Below are positions 44,791 to 54,173 of a DNA stretch of 64,000 nucleotides, piece by piece. Location: positions 868,001 through 932,000 of the forward strand of contig NZ_CP124535.1 of assembly GCF_029953595.1 (NCBI RefSeq). Direction: 5' to 3'. The DNA is from Fuscovulum ytuae. GTDB lineage: Bacteria > Pseudomonadota > Alphaproteobacteria > Rhodobacterales > Rhodobacteraceae. Position numbers and translations under genes: made by a program. The stretch's first letter is position 1. The number at the start of each line of letters is the position of its first letter. The notes under the pieces were generated by a model, which did not search any database, was not told the origin of the DNA, and was given only the letters and a program-made list of their open reading frames with translations.

Positions 44791-45720
44791 ATGCGCGCCA
44801 CCAAGACCGTCCAGAAGATCCTAAGCCAATACGAAGGCGAAACCCCCGGCGTGAAGGCGAATCTCGCCCGCATGCTGATGGAGGGGAAGCTGGGCGGAAC
44901 CGGCAAGATGATCATTCTTCCGGTCGATCAGGGCTTTGAACACGGCCCGGCCCGGTCCTTTGCGGTGAATGCGGCAGGCTATGACCCGCATTACCACTAT
45001 CAACTCGCCATCGACGCAGGCCTTTCCGCTTATGCCGCGCCGCTTGCCAACCTCGAAGCAGGGGCCGACACCTTCGCCGGCCAGATCCCAACGATCCTCA
45101 AGATGAACCACGCCAATAGCCTGATGTCGAACACGGCGGGCAAGAATCAGGCGGTGGTCGCCTCGGTGCAGGATGCGCTGCGGCTTGGCTGCTCGGCCAT
45201 CGGTTTCACGATCTATCCGGGGTCCGACATGGCGCTGGATATGTATGAAGAGATCAAGGAACTCCGCGCCGAAGCCGCCGCCTGCGGCATCGCCACGGTG
45301 ATCTGGTCCTATCCGCGCGGCGAGGCGCTGTCGAAGGAAGGTGAAACCGCCTTCGACGTCACCGCCTATGCCGCCCATATCGCCGCCATGCTGGGCGCGC
45401 ATATCATCAAGGTCAAACTGCCGACCGACCATCTGGAACAGGACGAGGCGAAGAAAGTCTATCTGAAACAGCAGATCGACGGATCGACCATGGCCGCCCG
45501 CGTGCGCCACATCGTCGACGCCTGCTTTGCGGGCCGTCGCATCGTCGTCTTCTCCGGCGGTGCAGCCAAGGGCGAGGATGCGGTCTATGACGACGCCCGC
45601 GCCATCCGCGACGGCGGCGGCAACGGCTCGATCATCGGCAGGAACAGCTTCCAGCGCCCGCGCGCCGATGCGCTGGCCATGCTCGCCAAGCTGATCGATA
45701 TCTACAAAGGGCGCGGCTGA
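44791..45720 (+). CDS. Class I fructose-bisphosphate aldolase, FbaB/DhnA type
   Basis: 309 residues of the archaeal-type class I aldolase family, metal-independent. The Schiff-base lysine is in AHIIKVKLP (Lys207 or Lys209). MIILPVDQGFEHGP and GFTIYPGS are family strings and GGAAKGEDAVYDD forms the phosphate site. It splits fructose 1,6-bisphosphate. It follows pgk and has its own strong hairpin terminator downstream. Confidence 0.92.
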   Translation: MRATKTVQKILSQYEGETPGVKANLARMLMEGKLGGTGKMIILPVDQGFEHGPARSFAVNAAGYDPHYHYQLAIDAGLSAYAAPLANLEAGADTFAGQIPTILKMNHANSLMSNTAGKNQAVVASVQDALRLGCSAIGFTIYPGSDMALDMYEEIKELRAEAAACGIATVIWSYPRGEALSKEGETAFDVTAYAAHIAAMLGAHIIKVKLPTDHLEQDEAKKVYLKQQIDGSTMAARVRHIVDACFAGRRIVVFSGGAAKGEDAVYDDARAIRDGGGNGSIIGRNSFQRPRADALAMLAKLIDIYKGRG

Positions 45721-45738
45721 ACCCTCCCTTCACGCAGG

Positions 45739-45770
45739 ACAAAGGCCGCGCCCGCAAGCGCGGCCTTTGT
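45739..45770 (+). terminator. Terminator of the pgk-aldolase unit
   Basis: ACAAAGGCCGCG, loop CCCGCAAG, CGCGGCCTTTGT: perfect 12-bp stem; the U tract is inside the stem's 3' side only. Confidence 0.75.
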
Positions 45771-45902
45771 CTATGCTGTGGCACGGATGCCCCATCTGCC
45801 GCGTCGCGTTATGGCATCTGCTTCGCTTCCCCTTGGTCCAGCTGGGCCTTTGCGGTTAACTATCGCAAAGCCCCCTTCAGAGGGGCAACTGAGGCAAAGC
45901 AG

Positions 45903-46205
45903 ATGAACCCATCCTCCACGCGCCCCTCTCTTGGCGCTATGGTCTATGTCCTGATCGCCTGCACATTGGGCAGCTATTTCACCTTTGCTGCCGTGCAGGG
46001 GGATTACGGTGTTTTCCGTCAGGTCGAAATCGCCGCCGAAAAAGACGGCCTGCGCGCCGAACGCGACCGCCTTGCCACCGAACTTGCCGAAATGCAGAAC
46101 CGCACCAAGCGGCTGTCGGATGATTTCCTCGACATCGATCTTCTGGATGAACAGGCCCGCAGCGTGCTGGGCTATGTCCGCGCCGACGAGATCGTGATCC
46201 AGTAA
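45903..46205 (+). CDS. FtsB/DivIC-type septum formation protein
   Basis: 100 residues: one membrane segment (MVYVLIACTLGSYFTFAAV), then a coiled coil (EIAAEKDGLRAERDRLATELAEMQNRTKRLSDD) and a short C-terminal domain with LDEQARSVLGYVRADEIVI. This is the layout of FtsB/DivIC proteins of the divisome, which bridge FtsL and FtsQ. The gene precedes pdhA, a position it often takes in alphaproteobacteria. It has its own terminator. Confidence 0.85.
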   Translation: MNPSSTRPSLGAMVYVLIACTLGSYFTFAAVQGDYGVFRQVEIAAEKDGLRAERDRLATELAEMQNRTKRLSDDFLDIDLLDEQARSVLGYVRADEIVIQ

Positions 46206-46267
46206 ACCAGGGCCGGAACGGCCCTGCCCTCCCGATCAACCCTTTCCTCTGCTGCATGGCAGCCATG

Positions 46268-46296
46268 CGCCGCCCCCATTCCGGGGCGGCGTTTTT
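46268..46296 (+). terminator. Terminator of the ftsB-like gene
   Basis: CGCCGCCCC, loop CATTCC, GGGGCGGCG then TTTTT; separates it from the pdh operon. Confidence 0.9.
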
Positions 46297-46299
46297 GCT

Positions 46300-46329
46300 T
46301 TGACCCAACAATCCCCGATGGCGTATAGG
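46300..46329 (+). promoter_or_regulatory. Promoter of the pdhABC operon
   Basis: TTGACC (46300-46305), 18 bp, TATAGG (46324-46329), directly after a terminator and 50 bases before the pdhA start; GGGGAGG lies near 46364. Confidence 0.6.
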
Positions 46330-46379
46330 TCGTTTAACGTTGAACTACTTTTGCAGCCTGCCAGGGGAGGACACCGCCG

Positions 46380-47369
46380 ATGGCCGCGAAGAAGCCAGCC
46401 GATCGACCGAACGTGTCGAAGGAAGACCTTCTGAAATACTACCGCGAGATGCTTCTCATCCGCCGCTTCGAAGAAAAGGCGGGCCAGCTTTATGGCATGG
46501 GCCTGATCGGCGGTTTTTGCCACCTCTATATCGGGCAAGAGGCCGTCGTCGTCGGCCTTGAGGCCGCTTCGAAGGAAGGCGACAAGCGCATCACGTCATA
46601 CCGTGATCATGGGCATATGCTCGCCTGCGGGATGGATGCCAAAGGTGTCATGGCCGAACTGACAGGCCGCATCGGTGGCTATTCCAAAGGCAAGGGCGGC
46701 TCCATGCACATGTTCTCGAAAGAGCGCCACTTCTACGGCGGCCACGGGATCGTGGGCGCGCAGGTCCCGCTCGGCGCGGGTCTTGCCTTTGCCGACAAAT
46801 ACCTTGGCAATGACAACGTCACCTTCGCCTATTTCGGCGACGGTGCCGCCAATCAGGGCCAAGTCTACGAAACCTACAACATGGCCGAGCTTTGGTCGCT
46901 TCCCGTGATCTTCGTGATCGAGAACAACCAATACGCCATGGGCACAAGCGTGAAGCGCTCCACCAAATCCACCACCCTCTTCGGTCGTGGCCTTGCCTAT
47001 GGCATCCCGGGCGAACAGGTCGATGGGATGGATGTGCTGGCGGTCAAGGCTGCGGGCGAAAAGGCCGTGGCGCACTGCCGGGCGGGCAACGGCCCCTATA
47101 TCCTTGAAATGATGACCTATCGCTATCGCGGCCATTCCATGTCCGACCCGGCGAAGTATCGGACCCGGGAAGAGGTGGAAAAGATGCGAAGCGAGAAAGA
47201 CGCCATCGAACATGTGCGCGATCTTCTCCTGCAAGGCGGCCTTGCCTCGGATGACGACCTCAAGGCCATCGACAAGGAAATCAAGGCGCTTGTGAACGAA
47301 AGCGCCGAATTCGCCAAAGACAGCCCAGAGCCTCCGCTGGAAGAGCTCTGGACCGATATCTACGCGTAA
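46380..47369 (+). CDS. pdhA: Pyruvate dehydrogenase E1 component, alpha subunit
   Basis: 329 residues. The thiamine-diphosphate motif runs from GDG (153-155) to NN (182-183); YRDHGH (74-79) and GKGGSMHM are E1-alpha signatures, and [19 protein letters not shown] is the phosphorylation-loop region. With PdhB it decarboxylates pyruvate and passes acetyl to lipoyl groups. First gene of pdhABC, 14 bases before pdhB. Confidence 0.97.
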   Translation: MAAKKPADRPNVSKEDLLKYYREMLLIRRFEEKAGQLYGMGLIGGFCHLYIGQEAVVVGLEAASKEGDKRITSYRDHGHMLACGMDAKGVMAELTGRIGGYSKGKGGSMHMFSKERHFYGGHGIVGAQVPLGAGLAFADKYLGNDNVTFAYFGDGAANQGQVYETYNMAELWSLPVIFVIENNQYAMGTSVKRSTKSTTLFGRGLAYGIPGEQVDGMDVLAVKAAGEKAVAHCRAGNGPYILEMMTYRYRGHSMSDPAKYRTREEVEKMRSEKDAIEHVRDLLLQGGLASDDDLKAIDKEIKALVNESAEFAKDSPEPPLEELWTDIYA

Positions 47370-47383
47370 GGGGGGACCAACAC

Positions 47384-48763
47384 ATGGCAACACAAGTTCT
47401 GATGCCCGCGCTTTCCCCGACGATGGAGGAGGGCACCTTGGCCAAATGGCTGGTCAAGGAAGGCGATACCGTCAAATCCGGCCAGATCATCGCCGAGATT
47501 GAAACCGACAAGGCCACGATGGAATTCGAGGCCGTCGATGAAGGGATCATCGGGAAACTGCTGGTCGCCGAAGGCACTGCCAGCGTGAAGGTGAATACGC
47601 CGATCGCCGTTCTGGTCGAAGAAGGCGAATCCGCGGACGCGGCCCCTGCGCCCGCCGCCGCACCTGCAACCGCAGCCGCGGCCTCCCCTGTCGCCGCACA
47701 GGCCGCCGCCCCGTCCGCCCCCATCGCCGCACCCACCGCCGCACAGGGCTGGCCCCATTCCGACCTGCCCGAAGGCGTGCCGACCAAGACCATGACAGTG
47801 CGTGAGGCCTTGCGCGAGGCGATGGCCGAAGAGATGCGCGCCGATCCATCGGTCTTCCTGATGGGCGAAGAGGTTGGCGAATATCAAGGTGCCTACAAGA
47901 TTTCCCAAGGGCTCTTGGATGAATTCGGTGCCCGCCGCGTGGTCGATACGCCCATCACCGAACATGGCTTTGCCGGTATCGCCGTCGGCGCAAGCTGGGG
48001 CGGATTGCGGCCCATCGTCGAATTCATGACCTTCAACTTCGCGATGCAGGCCATCGACCATATCATCAACTCTGCCGCCAAAACGCTCTACATGTCCGGC
48101 GGTCAGATGGGCAGCCCGATGGTCTTCCGTGGCCCGAACGGCGCCGCCGCACGCGTCGCGGCCCAGCACAGCCAAGACTACGCCGCATGGTATGCCGCCA
48201 TCCCCGGCATCAAGGTCGCCATGCCCTATTCGGCGGCTGATGCGAAGGGCCTCTTGAAGACCGCGATCCGCGATCCGAACCCGGTCATCTTCCTTGAAAA
48301 CGAAATCCTCTATGGCCGCTCTTTCGAAGTCCCGGCCGAGGGCGATTTCACCATCCCCTTCGGCAAGGCCTCGATCCTGCGCGCGGGCAGCGATGTCACC
48401 ATCGTCTCCTTCGGCATCGGCCTGACCTATGCGCTGCAAGCCGCTGACGAACTGGCGAAAGACGGCATCAGCGCCGAGGTGATCAACCTCCGCACCCTGC
48501 GCCCCATCGACTATGACACAGTGCTGGCTTCCGTGATGAAGACCAACCGCTGCGTCACGGTCGAGGAAGGCTTCCCCGTCGGCTCCATCGGCAACCATAT
48601 CGCCGCCACCATCATGCAGCGCGCCTTCGATCACCTCGACGCGCCGGTGGTGAACTGCACAGGGAAAGACGTGCCGATGCCCTATGCCGCAAACCTCGAA
48701 AAGCTCGCGCTCACGACGACCGCCGAAGTGGTCGCCGCCGTCAAATCCGTCTGCTACCGGTAA
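47384..48763 (+). CDS. pdhB: Pyruvate dehydrogenase E1 component, beta subunit with N-terminal lipoyl domain
   Basis: 459 residues, longer than E1 beta of most bacteria because residues 1-80 form a lipoyl domain (lipoyl Lys43 in ETDKATMEF), joined by an Ala/Pro linker (about 85-125) to the transketolase-like E1 beta. Such lipoylated E1 beta is typical of alphaproteobacteria. [38 protein letters not shown] and [16 protein letters not shown] mark the catalytic part. Its lipoyl domain is nearly the same as that of PdhC. Confidence 0.97.
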   Translation: MATQVLMPALSPTMEEGTLAKWLVKEGDTVKSGQIIAEIETDKATMEFEAVDEGIIGKLLVAEGTASVKVNTPIAVLVEEGESADAAPAPAAAPATAAAASPVAAQAAAPSAPIAAPTAAQGWPHSDLPEGVPTKTMTVREALREAMAEEMRADPSVFLMGEEVGEYQGAYKISQGLLDEFGARRVVDTPITEHGFAGIAVGASWGGLRPIVEFMTFNFAMQAIDHIINSAAKTLYMSGGQMGSPMVFRGPNGAAARVAAQHSQDYAAWYAAIPGIKVAMPYSAADAKGLLKTAIRDPNPVIFLENEILYGRSFEVPAEGDFTIPFGKASILRAGSDVTIVSFGIGLTYALQAADELAKDGISAEVINLRTLRPIDYDTVLASVMKTNRCVTVEEGFPVGSIGNHIAATIMQRAFDHLDAPVVNCTGKDVPMPYAANLEKLALTTTAEVVAAVKSVCYR

Positions 48764-48774
48764 GGGAGGGGAAC

Positions 48775-50070
48775 ATGGCAACCGAAATCCTGATGCCCGC
48801 CCTCTCTCCGACGATGGAGGAAGGCACGCTTGCGAAATGGCTGGTCAAGGAAGGCGACACCGTCACATCCGGCCAAATCCTCGCCGAGATTGAAACCGAC
48901 AAGGCCACGATGGAATTCGAGGCCGTGGATGAAGGCATCGTTGGCCGCATCCTCGTGACTGAGGGCACCGCAGGCGTAAAGGTCAACACCCCCATCGCGG
49001 TTCTGGTGGAGGAAGGCGAATCCGCCGATGCCGCTCCTGCCCCGGCCAAGGCGGCAGCCCCTGCCACGGCAGCCGCTCCTGCTGCCGCACCGGTCGCAGC
49101 CGCCGCCCCGGCCCCCGCCGCGCCCAAGGTTGGCGGTGCGCGCGTCTTCGCCTCGCCGCTGGCCCGTCGCATCGCGGCGGAAAAGGGCATCGACCTGACG
49201 CAAGTGCAAGGCTCCGGCCCGCATGGCCGTATCGTGAAGGCTGATGTCGAAGGCGCGAAACCCGCCGCAGCCCCTGCCCCGGTCGCGGCCCCTGCCGCAG
49301 CTTCCGCCCCGGCAGCAGCCCCCGCCGCAATGCCCACGGGCCCGGCTGCGGAAACCGTGCTGAAGATGTATCAGGGCCGGGCCTTCACCGAAGTGCCGCT
49401 TGATGGCATGCGCCGCACCATCGCCGCACGTCTGACCGAGGCCAAGCAGACCATCCCGCATTTCTACCTGCGGCGTGAGGTGCGTCTCGATGCCCTGATG
49501 GCCTTCCGCGAACAGCTGAACAAGCAGCTTGAAACCCGCGGCGTGAAACTGTCGGTCAACGACTTCATCATCAAGGCCTGCGCGCTTGCGCTTCAGGCTG
49601 TGCCCGATGCCAATGCCGTCTGGGCGGGCGACCGGATGCTGAAGCTGAAACCGTCGGACGTGGCCGTGGCCGTCGCTGTGGAAGGGGGCCTCTTCACCCC
49701 CGTCCTCAAGGATGCCGATCAAAAGTCGCTCTCGACCTTGTCGGCCGAAATGAAAGACCTCGCCACGCGCGCCAAGACGAAGAAACTCGCCCCCCATGAA
49801 TATCAGGGCGGCAGCTTCGCCATCTCGAACCTCGGCATGATGGGGATCGAGAATTTCGATGCCGTCATCAACCCGCCCCATGGCGCGATCCTTGCCGTAG
49901 GTGCCGGGATCAAAAAGCCGGTGGTCATGAAGGATGGCAGCATCGGCGTGGCCACGGTCATGTCCATGACGCTTTCTGTCGATCACCGCGTCATCGACGG
50001 CGCGCTTGGTGCGCAACTTATGCAGGCCATCGTGGACAATTTGGAAAACCCGATGGCCATGCTGGCCTAA
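48775..50070 (+). CDS. pdhC: Pyruvate dehydrogenase E2, dihydrolipoamide acetyltransferase
   Basis: 431 residues. Lipoyl domain (1-80, Lys43), Ala/Pro linker, E1/E3-binding domain ([37 protein letters not shown]), a second Ala/Pro linker and the acetyltransferase core. The core has catalytic His404 and Asp408 in [12 protein letters not shown]. It forms the inner core of the complex and makes acetyl-CoA. E3 is not in the window; the operon ends here with a very strong terminator. Confidence 0.97.
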   Translation: MATEILMPALSPTMEEGTLAKWLVKEGDTVTSGQILAEIETDKATMEFEAVDEGIVGRILVTEGTAGVKVNTPIAVLVEEGESADAAPAPAKAAAPATAAAPAAAPVAAAAPAPAAPKVGGARVFASPLARRIAAEKGIDLTQVQGSGPHGRIVKADVEGAKPAAAPAPVAAPAAASAPAAAPAAMPTGPAAETVLKMYQGRAFTEVPLDGMRRTIAARLTEAKQTIPHFYLRREVRLDALMAFREQLNKQLETRGVKLSVNDFIIKACALALQAVPDANAVWAGDRMLKLKPSDVAVAVAVEGGLFTPVLKDADQKSLSTLSAEMKDLATRAKTKKLAPHEYQGGSFAISNLGMMGIENFDAVINPPHGAILAVGAGIKKPVVMKDGSIGVATVMSMTLSVDHRVIDGALGAQLMQAIVDNLENPMAMLA

Positions 50071-50087
50071 GCCGGGTCTGGAAATGA

Positions 50088-50123
50088 AAAAGCCCCCGGA
50101 AGCAACCGCTTCCGGGGGCTTTT
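50088..50123. terminator. Terminator between pdhC and cysE
   Basis: AAAAGCCCCCGGAAGC, loop AACC, GCTTCCGGGGGCTTTT: 16-bp perfect stem with A and T tracts, so it can end both the pdh operon and the convergent cysE transcript. Confidence 0.95.
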
Positions 50124-50135
50124 CTATTCACACTA

Positions 50136-50954
50136 TCAGTCGCAGTTAACGCAACCCGTCAGCTTGTGATCCATCGACACAGCGGGCTGCGAACAGCCCG
50201 CCTCGCCCACAATCTTGGCCGGAACCCCGGCCACCGTCTTCATCGGCGGAATGTCTTGCAACACCACAGACCCCGCCGCGATGCGCGAGCAATTGCCGAT
50301 CGTGATATTCCCCAGAACCTTCGCCCCCGCCCCGATCAGCACGCCATTGCCGATCTTCGGGTGACGGTCGCCATCTTCCTTGCCCGTGCCGCCCAGCGTC
50401 ACGGAATGCAGCATCGACACATTGTCGCCCACCACCGCCGTCTCGCCGATCACGATGGAATGGGCGTGGTCGATCATCAGACCCTTGCCCACCCGCGCCG
50501 CCGGATGGATGTCCACGCCGAACACCTCAGACACCCGCATCTGCACGAAATAGGCAAGGTCCTTGCGGCCCTGCGTCCACAGCCAATGCCCGATCCGATA
50601 GGCCTGCACCGCCTGATAGCCCTTGAAGAACAGGATGGGCTGGATGAACCGATGGCAGGCCGGATCACGGTCATAGACCGCCATCAGGTCCGCCCGCGCC
50701 GACGCCCCCAATTCCGGGTCGCTGTCATAGGCGCGATCCGCAATCTCGCGCAGGATCTGCTCGCTCATCTCGCCGGACGCCAGCTTCAGCGAAAACCGAT
50801 AAGCCAGCGCGCGTTCCATGCTGGAATGGTGCAGAAGGCTCGAATGGATCAACCCACCCAAAAGCGGCTCGGCCGCAATCGCCTCGCGCGCCTCGTCGCA
50901 GACTCGCGACCAGACCGGATCAACCGTGGTGACTTTCGCCTTCACTTCGGCCAT
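50136..50954 (-). CDS. cysE: Serine O-acetyltransferase
   Basis: 272 residues. It makes O-acetylserine for cysteine synthesis. The left-handed beta helix (ARVGKGLMIDHAHSIVIGETAVVG onward) carries Asp148 (GVDIHP) and His163 (IDHAH), the catalytic pair known as Asp143/His158 in E. coli, and the tail holds cysteines (GCVNCD). GGAGG lies 7 bases before ATG 50954. Remarkably the frame has no stop upstream: it continues in frame through the preceding small gene to 51281. cysE right after the GTA cluster is the Rhodobacter arrangement. Confidence 0.95.
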   Translation of the reverse strand: MAEVKAKVTTVDPVWSRVCDEAREAIAAEPLLGGLIHSSLLHHSSMERALAYRFSLKLASGEMSEQILREIADRAYDSDPELGASARADLMAVYDRDPACHRFIQPILFFKGYQAVQAYRIGHWLWTQGRKDLAYFVQMRVSEVFGVDIHPAARVGKGLMIDHAHSIVIGETAVVGDNVSMLHSVTLGGTGKEDGDRHPKIGNGVLIGAGAKVLGNITIGNCSRIAAGSVVLQDIPPMKTVAGVPAKIVGEAGCSQPAVSMDHKLTGCVNCD

Positions 50955-51281
50955 GACGCGCCCTCCATCGTTCAGCAACGCCATATCATATAGGCACGCC
51001 GCTGGACAGGCCAACCATCGTCTCGCCTTCCACCGCGCCAGCGCCAAGGACGCAGCACCCAGCGCCGTCAATGCCGCCCTGTCCAAACCAACCGGAAACA
51101 CCCCCGGACCCAACCGCGACATCAGGCTGCCATTGCCCCAATCGGGATGCATCCGCCCCATACGTCGGGCGAAACGATGCGCTGCATGCGCCTCGGCGAT
51201 GCGGCTCTCCACCTCGGCCTCGGTCAGGCCTCCGATCCGCGCGGCCAAGGCCAGAACATCCCCGATCAGCACCCGCCGCAT
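50955..51281 (-). CDS. GTA-associated small protein region, open in frame into cysE
   Basis: 109 codons starting at ATG 51281, which overlaps the stop of the GTA hybrid gene (ATGA). Product: LIGDVLALAARIGGLTEAEV, AHAAHRFARRMGRMHPDWGNGSLM, then RWKARRWLACPAACLYDMALLNDGGRV. It fits the small protein that usually sits between GTA g15 and cysE (catalogued, from memory, as DUF7742). There is no stop codon before cysE, so translation could yield a 381-residue fusion. Either the stop was lost or the end is made by another mechanism. Confidence 0.6.
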
Positions 51282-53704
51282 CAGGGCAGCTCCAGCACCC
51301 GGAACGGCCCCGGACCAAAGGCCTGCGACAGCTGCGCCACCGCGACCCGCAGTCCCGGCCCATCCTCCAGAAGCCACGCCGCAGGATAGGCCCATTCCGG
51401 CACCTGCACCTCCAGCTGCCGAACAAGATCGCCGCCACGCCAGACCTGCACCAGATAGGCCTCGCGCTCCTCGCCCAAAGGCACATCGACCGAGGCCCAG
51501 CTATCCCCGTCGATCCGTGTCCGCCTGATCCATGTCAGCAGCAGGCCTTCTGCCGTCGCCCTCGCCCGCAGATGCGCCACGGCATAGGGTCGCAAGCCCA
51601 ACCCCGCAAAGGCCAGCCGCTGCTCCACCGCATCGGCATCCTCCACCCCACGCAGCGCCGATCCGACGCGCCACACCCGCTCCAACCCACGCGCCGCCAA
51701 GGGCATTTCAAGCTGCGCCTCCGCCCCCGACATGATGACAACCCGGCTTCCGGCAGGCCAAAAGGCGGGCATCGCCGCCTCCGTCCCCGCCTGCCCCCGC
51801 AGGCGCGTGGAAAGGGCCCATGTCTCCGGCCCCACCATCTCGGCCCCGGCGAATTGAAACAGTTCCCATCCGTCCACACGCCCATCGCCGATGGCCGCCA
51901 GATTGGCCCCGTTCAGCACCGCATCGGGCGCGCGCCCCGCGACCTGCCCGCCGGACAGCCGCACCACAAGGGGGGCACCGCGATCCCACAATCCGCTTTG
52001 CGCAGCGGCCATCGCATTCTGGCTTTCCCCCATCACCGCCGCCGCCCCAAGGATACGGTTCAGGTCAAAGCTTTCCCCATCCAGCGAAGACCATGCCGCA
52101 ACCCGGATCGGCCAAGGATCGGCCGCCACTGCAAGATGCGGCGCATGCGCGACCTCATCCCCCGACATCAATGGCAGGTCCATGAACACCGCTTCCACCG
52201 GGACATCCGGCACGAAAGGCGTCACTCGGCTGCCCAGCCCACCGTCCGGCCCCGGCAGGTAAAGGCCGCGCTCCACTCGCACCGCCTCTACCTTCAACGC
52301 CTCGCCCTGTTCCATCCGGTCGATCCGCCAGCGCTGCCCGGCCAGCGCCACCACATCGCCCACGCCCAGATCGATGCGCGACCGGGGCAGCACGAATTCC
52401 GCCACCTCGCGCCCCACCCGCACCTCAGACAGCCAGCGCTCCGCCATATGGCGCGCCTCATCCGGCAACAGGGCGACAGGCGTCTCCTGATCCATCGTCG
52501 GGGCTCCGGCATCGCTGCTGCGCTTTGCCTCCACCACCAGCCGTTGATAGTCTCCCTCGGCATCGGCATGGGTCAGTCGCAGCCGCGCTGTGGCCTCTGC
52601 CTCTGCCGCGCGGCGCAGGGTCAGATCGCCATCCTCATCCGCAACCAACCGCGCCTTATCCAGAACGGCGGCCACCTTCGCGCTGCGCGACCGGAACTGG
52701 ATGACACCCTCCCGCTCCAACGCATCCACCCCTCCCGCCAGCAAAAGCGGCTGCATGGCCGAACGCGCCGTCCCCACATCGGTCAATGTATAGCCCCGCA
52801 CCAGGCCATGCATTCCCGTCACATCCGGCATCGCCATTCCAGCCCGCTCCATGATCTCGCAGATCACGGCATCCATGGGCTGGGCCGTCGCCCGCCCGTT
52901 CAGCCAATGGCCAAGCTGATAGTTCGGCCCATCCGTCCACACATCCGACCGCAACGGAAAGGCCGGATAGGGCCGCGCATCCCAGGCCCAAAGATAGGCA
53001 TGCCCCATATCCACCATCCGCCCCCCATAAAGCGGCGATATGGGATTGGCGTCCGCTTCGGCCCAATGGGCATTGAAGGCGCGCACATATTGCATCTGGA
53101 TCAGATCGTCGCGCTGCCCGCTTGATGCCCGCGGCACCGCCGATTCCGACGAGGCGGGGTCGTAGAACAGGTTGGGCTGGTTCGTTCCCCGGTCAATCGC
53201 CGGACAGCCATATTCATCGGCCCAGGCCGCATCGAATTGCGGCCCCCGCAGGCTTTCGGGATCATGCGCAGAAACCACCTGCGCCAAGGCCCCATTCGGC
53301 CAGACCAGCCGCTTGCGCCCGGCCTCCCATGCGGGCCTGCGGTCGGGCGGCGCGCAATTCATGATCCCGCTTTCGCCAAAGATCATCACCTCGCGCACCT
53401 GATCGACCGTCTCACCCACCAAGGCCACACGCCGCGCGCGGCCCGGATCGGCGGGGCCTGCGCCCTCGACCTGCCCGCGCACCCATTCCGCCCCGGCGCG
53501 CGTCTTGCCCGCGCCACGCCCCCCCATGATCACCCATGTCCGCCACGCGCCATCCGGCGCGATCTGATGCGGCAGCGCCCAGAATTCGAACAGCCAAGGC
53601 AGCGCCAGAAAGGCCGCCTCGCTCAACCCGTGCAGAAACTCATTCACCATTTCCGGCGTCGCGGAGGCGAGCCAGACGGCGCCCGATCTCAACCCGCGCA
53701 GCAT
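51281..53704 (-). CDS. Chimeric GTA remnant: large terminase N-terminus fused to g15 C-terminal half
   Basis: One open frame of 807 codons. Residues 1 to ~163 are the GTA large terminase: LPWLFEFWALPHQIAPDGAW, Walker A MGGRGAGKTRAGAEWV, ALVGETVDQVREVMIFGESG, PESLRGPQFDAAWADE. At about 53208-53217 the protein switches to YGCPAIDRGTNQPNLFYDP and RDDLIQMQYVRAF, the end of the GTA_TIM domain of g15. The tail-protein domain and C-terminal part of g15 follow. The terminase nuclease and g3 to g14 are absent. Neither parent activity should survive. The start is uncertain: the frame opens with TTG at 53761, and ATG 53704 or 53650 are possible. Confidence 0.85.
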   Translation of the reverse strand: MLRGLRSGAVWLASATPEMVNEFLHGLSEAAFLALPWLFEFWALPHQIAPDGAWRTWVIMGGRGAGKTRAGAEWVRGQVEGAGPADPGRARRVALVGETVDQVREVMIFGESGIMNCAPPDRRPAWEAGRKRLVWPNGALAQVVSAHDPESLRGPQFDAAWADEYGCPAIDRGTNQPNLFYDPASSESAVPRASSGQRDDLIQMQYVRAFNAHWAEADANPISPLYGGRMVDMGHAYLWAWDARPYPAFPLRSDVWTDGPNYQLGHWLNGRATAQPMDAVICEIMERAGMAMPDVTGMHGLVRGYTLTDVGTARSAMQPLLLAGGVDALEREGVIQFRSRSAKVAAVLDKARLVADEDGDLTLRRAAEAEATARLRLTHADAEGDYQRLVVEAKRSSDAGAPTMDQETPVALLPDEARHMAERWLSEVRVGREVAEFVLPRSRIDLGVGDVVALAGQRWRIDRMEQGEALKVEAVRVERGLYLPGPDGGLGSRVTPFVPDVPVEAVFMDLPLMSGDEVAHAPHLAVAADPWPIRVAAWSSLDGESFDLNRILGAAAVMGESQNAMAAAQSGLWDRGAPLVVRLSGGQVAGRAPDAVLNGANLAAIGDGRVDGWELFQFAGAEMVGPETWALSTRLRGQAGTEAAMPAFWPAGSRVVIMSGAEAQLEMPLAARGLERVWRVGSALRGVEDADAVEQRLAFAGLGLRPYAVAHLRARATAEGLLLTWIRRTRIDGDSWASVDVPLGEEREAYLVQVWRGGDLVRQLEVQVPEWAYPAAWLLEDGPGLRVAVAQLSQAFGPGPFRVLELP

Positions 53705-53969
53705 CGAGGTCGAGGGCACGCCCTCCGACGACACCGGCCACTTCGTTGCGAAGCCTGTCAACTCTCACCCTCTCTTCTAGAACAACCCCAAGGGCCATCT
53801 GCAATTCGATCACGGCCCGCCGTGCCCGCCCCGCGCCATCCCCATGGTTCGCCATCACCCCGGCCAAAGCCGTGGCCAGATCCCGCGCGGCCCGGTCCAT
53901 CACCCCCAGCGCGTGGTCCAGCGCCTCGGTGCCCTGCCGTCCGGCGGCCCGCCCATCTCGTTCCTGCAT
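53640..53969 (-). CDS. GTA g1-like protein, candidate small terminase subunit
   Basis: 109 residues, helical and Arg/Ala-rich (DHALGVMDRAARDLATALAGVM; RRAVIELQMALGVVLEERVRVDRLRNEVAGVV). It lies directly before, and overlapping, the terminase part of the hybrid gene, the place of GTA g1, shown in Rhodobacter capsulatus to be the small terminase. Sequence similarity alone would not have convinced me. With the packaging motor destroyed it probably has no remaining task. Confidence 0.6.
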   Translation of the reverse strand: MQERDGRAAGRQGTEALDHALGVMDRAARDLATALAGVMANHGDGAGRARRAVIELQMALGVVLEERVRVDRLRNEVAGVVGGRALDLDAARVEIGRRLARLRDAGNGE

Positions 53970-54008
53970 TGAACGGCCCGCCCCCTGTCACCCCGAACGG
54001 CGGAAAAG

Positions 54009-54042
54009 GAAAAGCGGCGCCGGGGTTACCCCCGTGCCGCTT
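54009..54042 (-). terminator. Terminator of mltG
   Basis: On the minus strand AAGCGGC, inner GGGG-CCCC pairing, GCCGCTT, then TTCCTTTTCC. It separates the fabF-mltG unit from the GTA remnant. Confidence 0.7.
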
Positions 54043-54173
54043 GCCCACCTGTGCCATCATGCAACAATCTATACGCCGGACCGCGCGCCAGGTCAAGCTT
54101 TTTCCCCATTGGTATCAAAGGCTTACCGCGCGCACCGTTAACCGCGCATTAACCATTCGGCCAAGCCGCAGGA

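Noticed and set aside
50955-51281. N-terminal extension as the normal CysE start
   Set aside because: CysE family proteins begin near MAEVKAKV and a good ribosome site precedes ATG 50954; the upstream part matches the gene that follows GTA g15 instead.
51071-53125. Plus-strand frame of 684 codons opposite the GTA chimera
   Set aside because: Pro/Arg/His-rich shadow typical of third-position GC; no domain visible.
51281-53969. Functional prophage or GTA
   Set aside because: No portal, protease, capsid or tail genes; the terminase lacks its nuclease and the last tail gene its first half.
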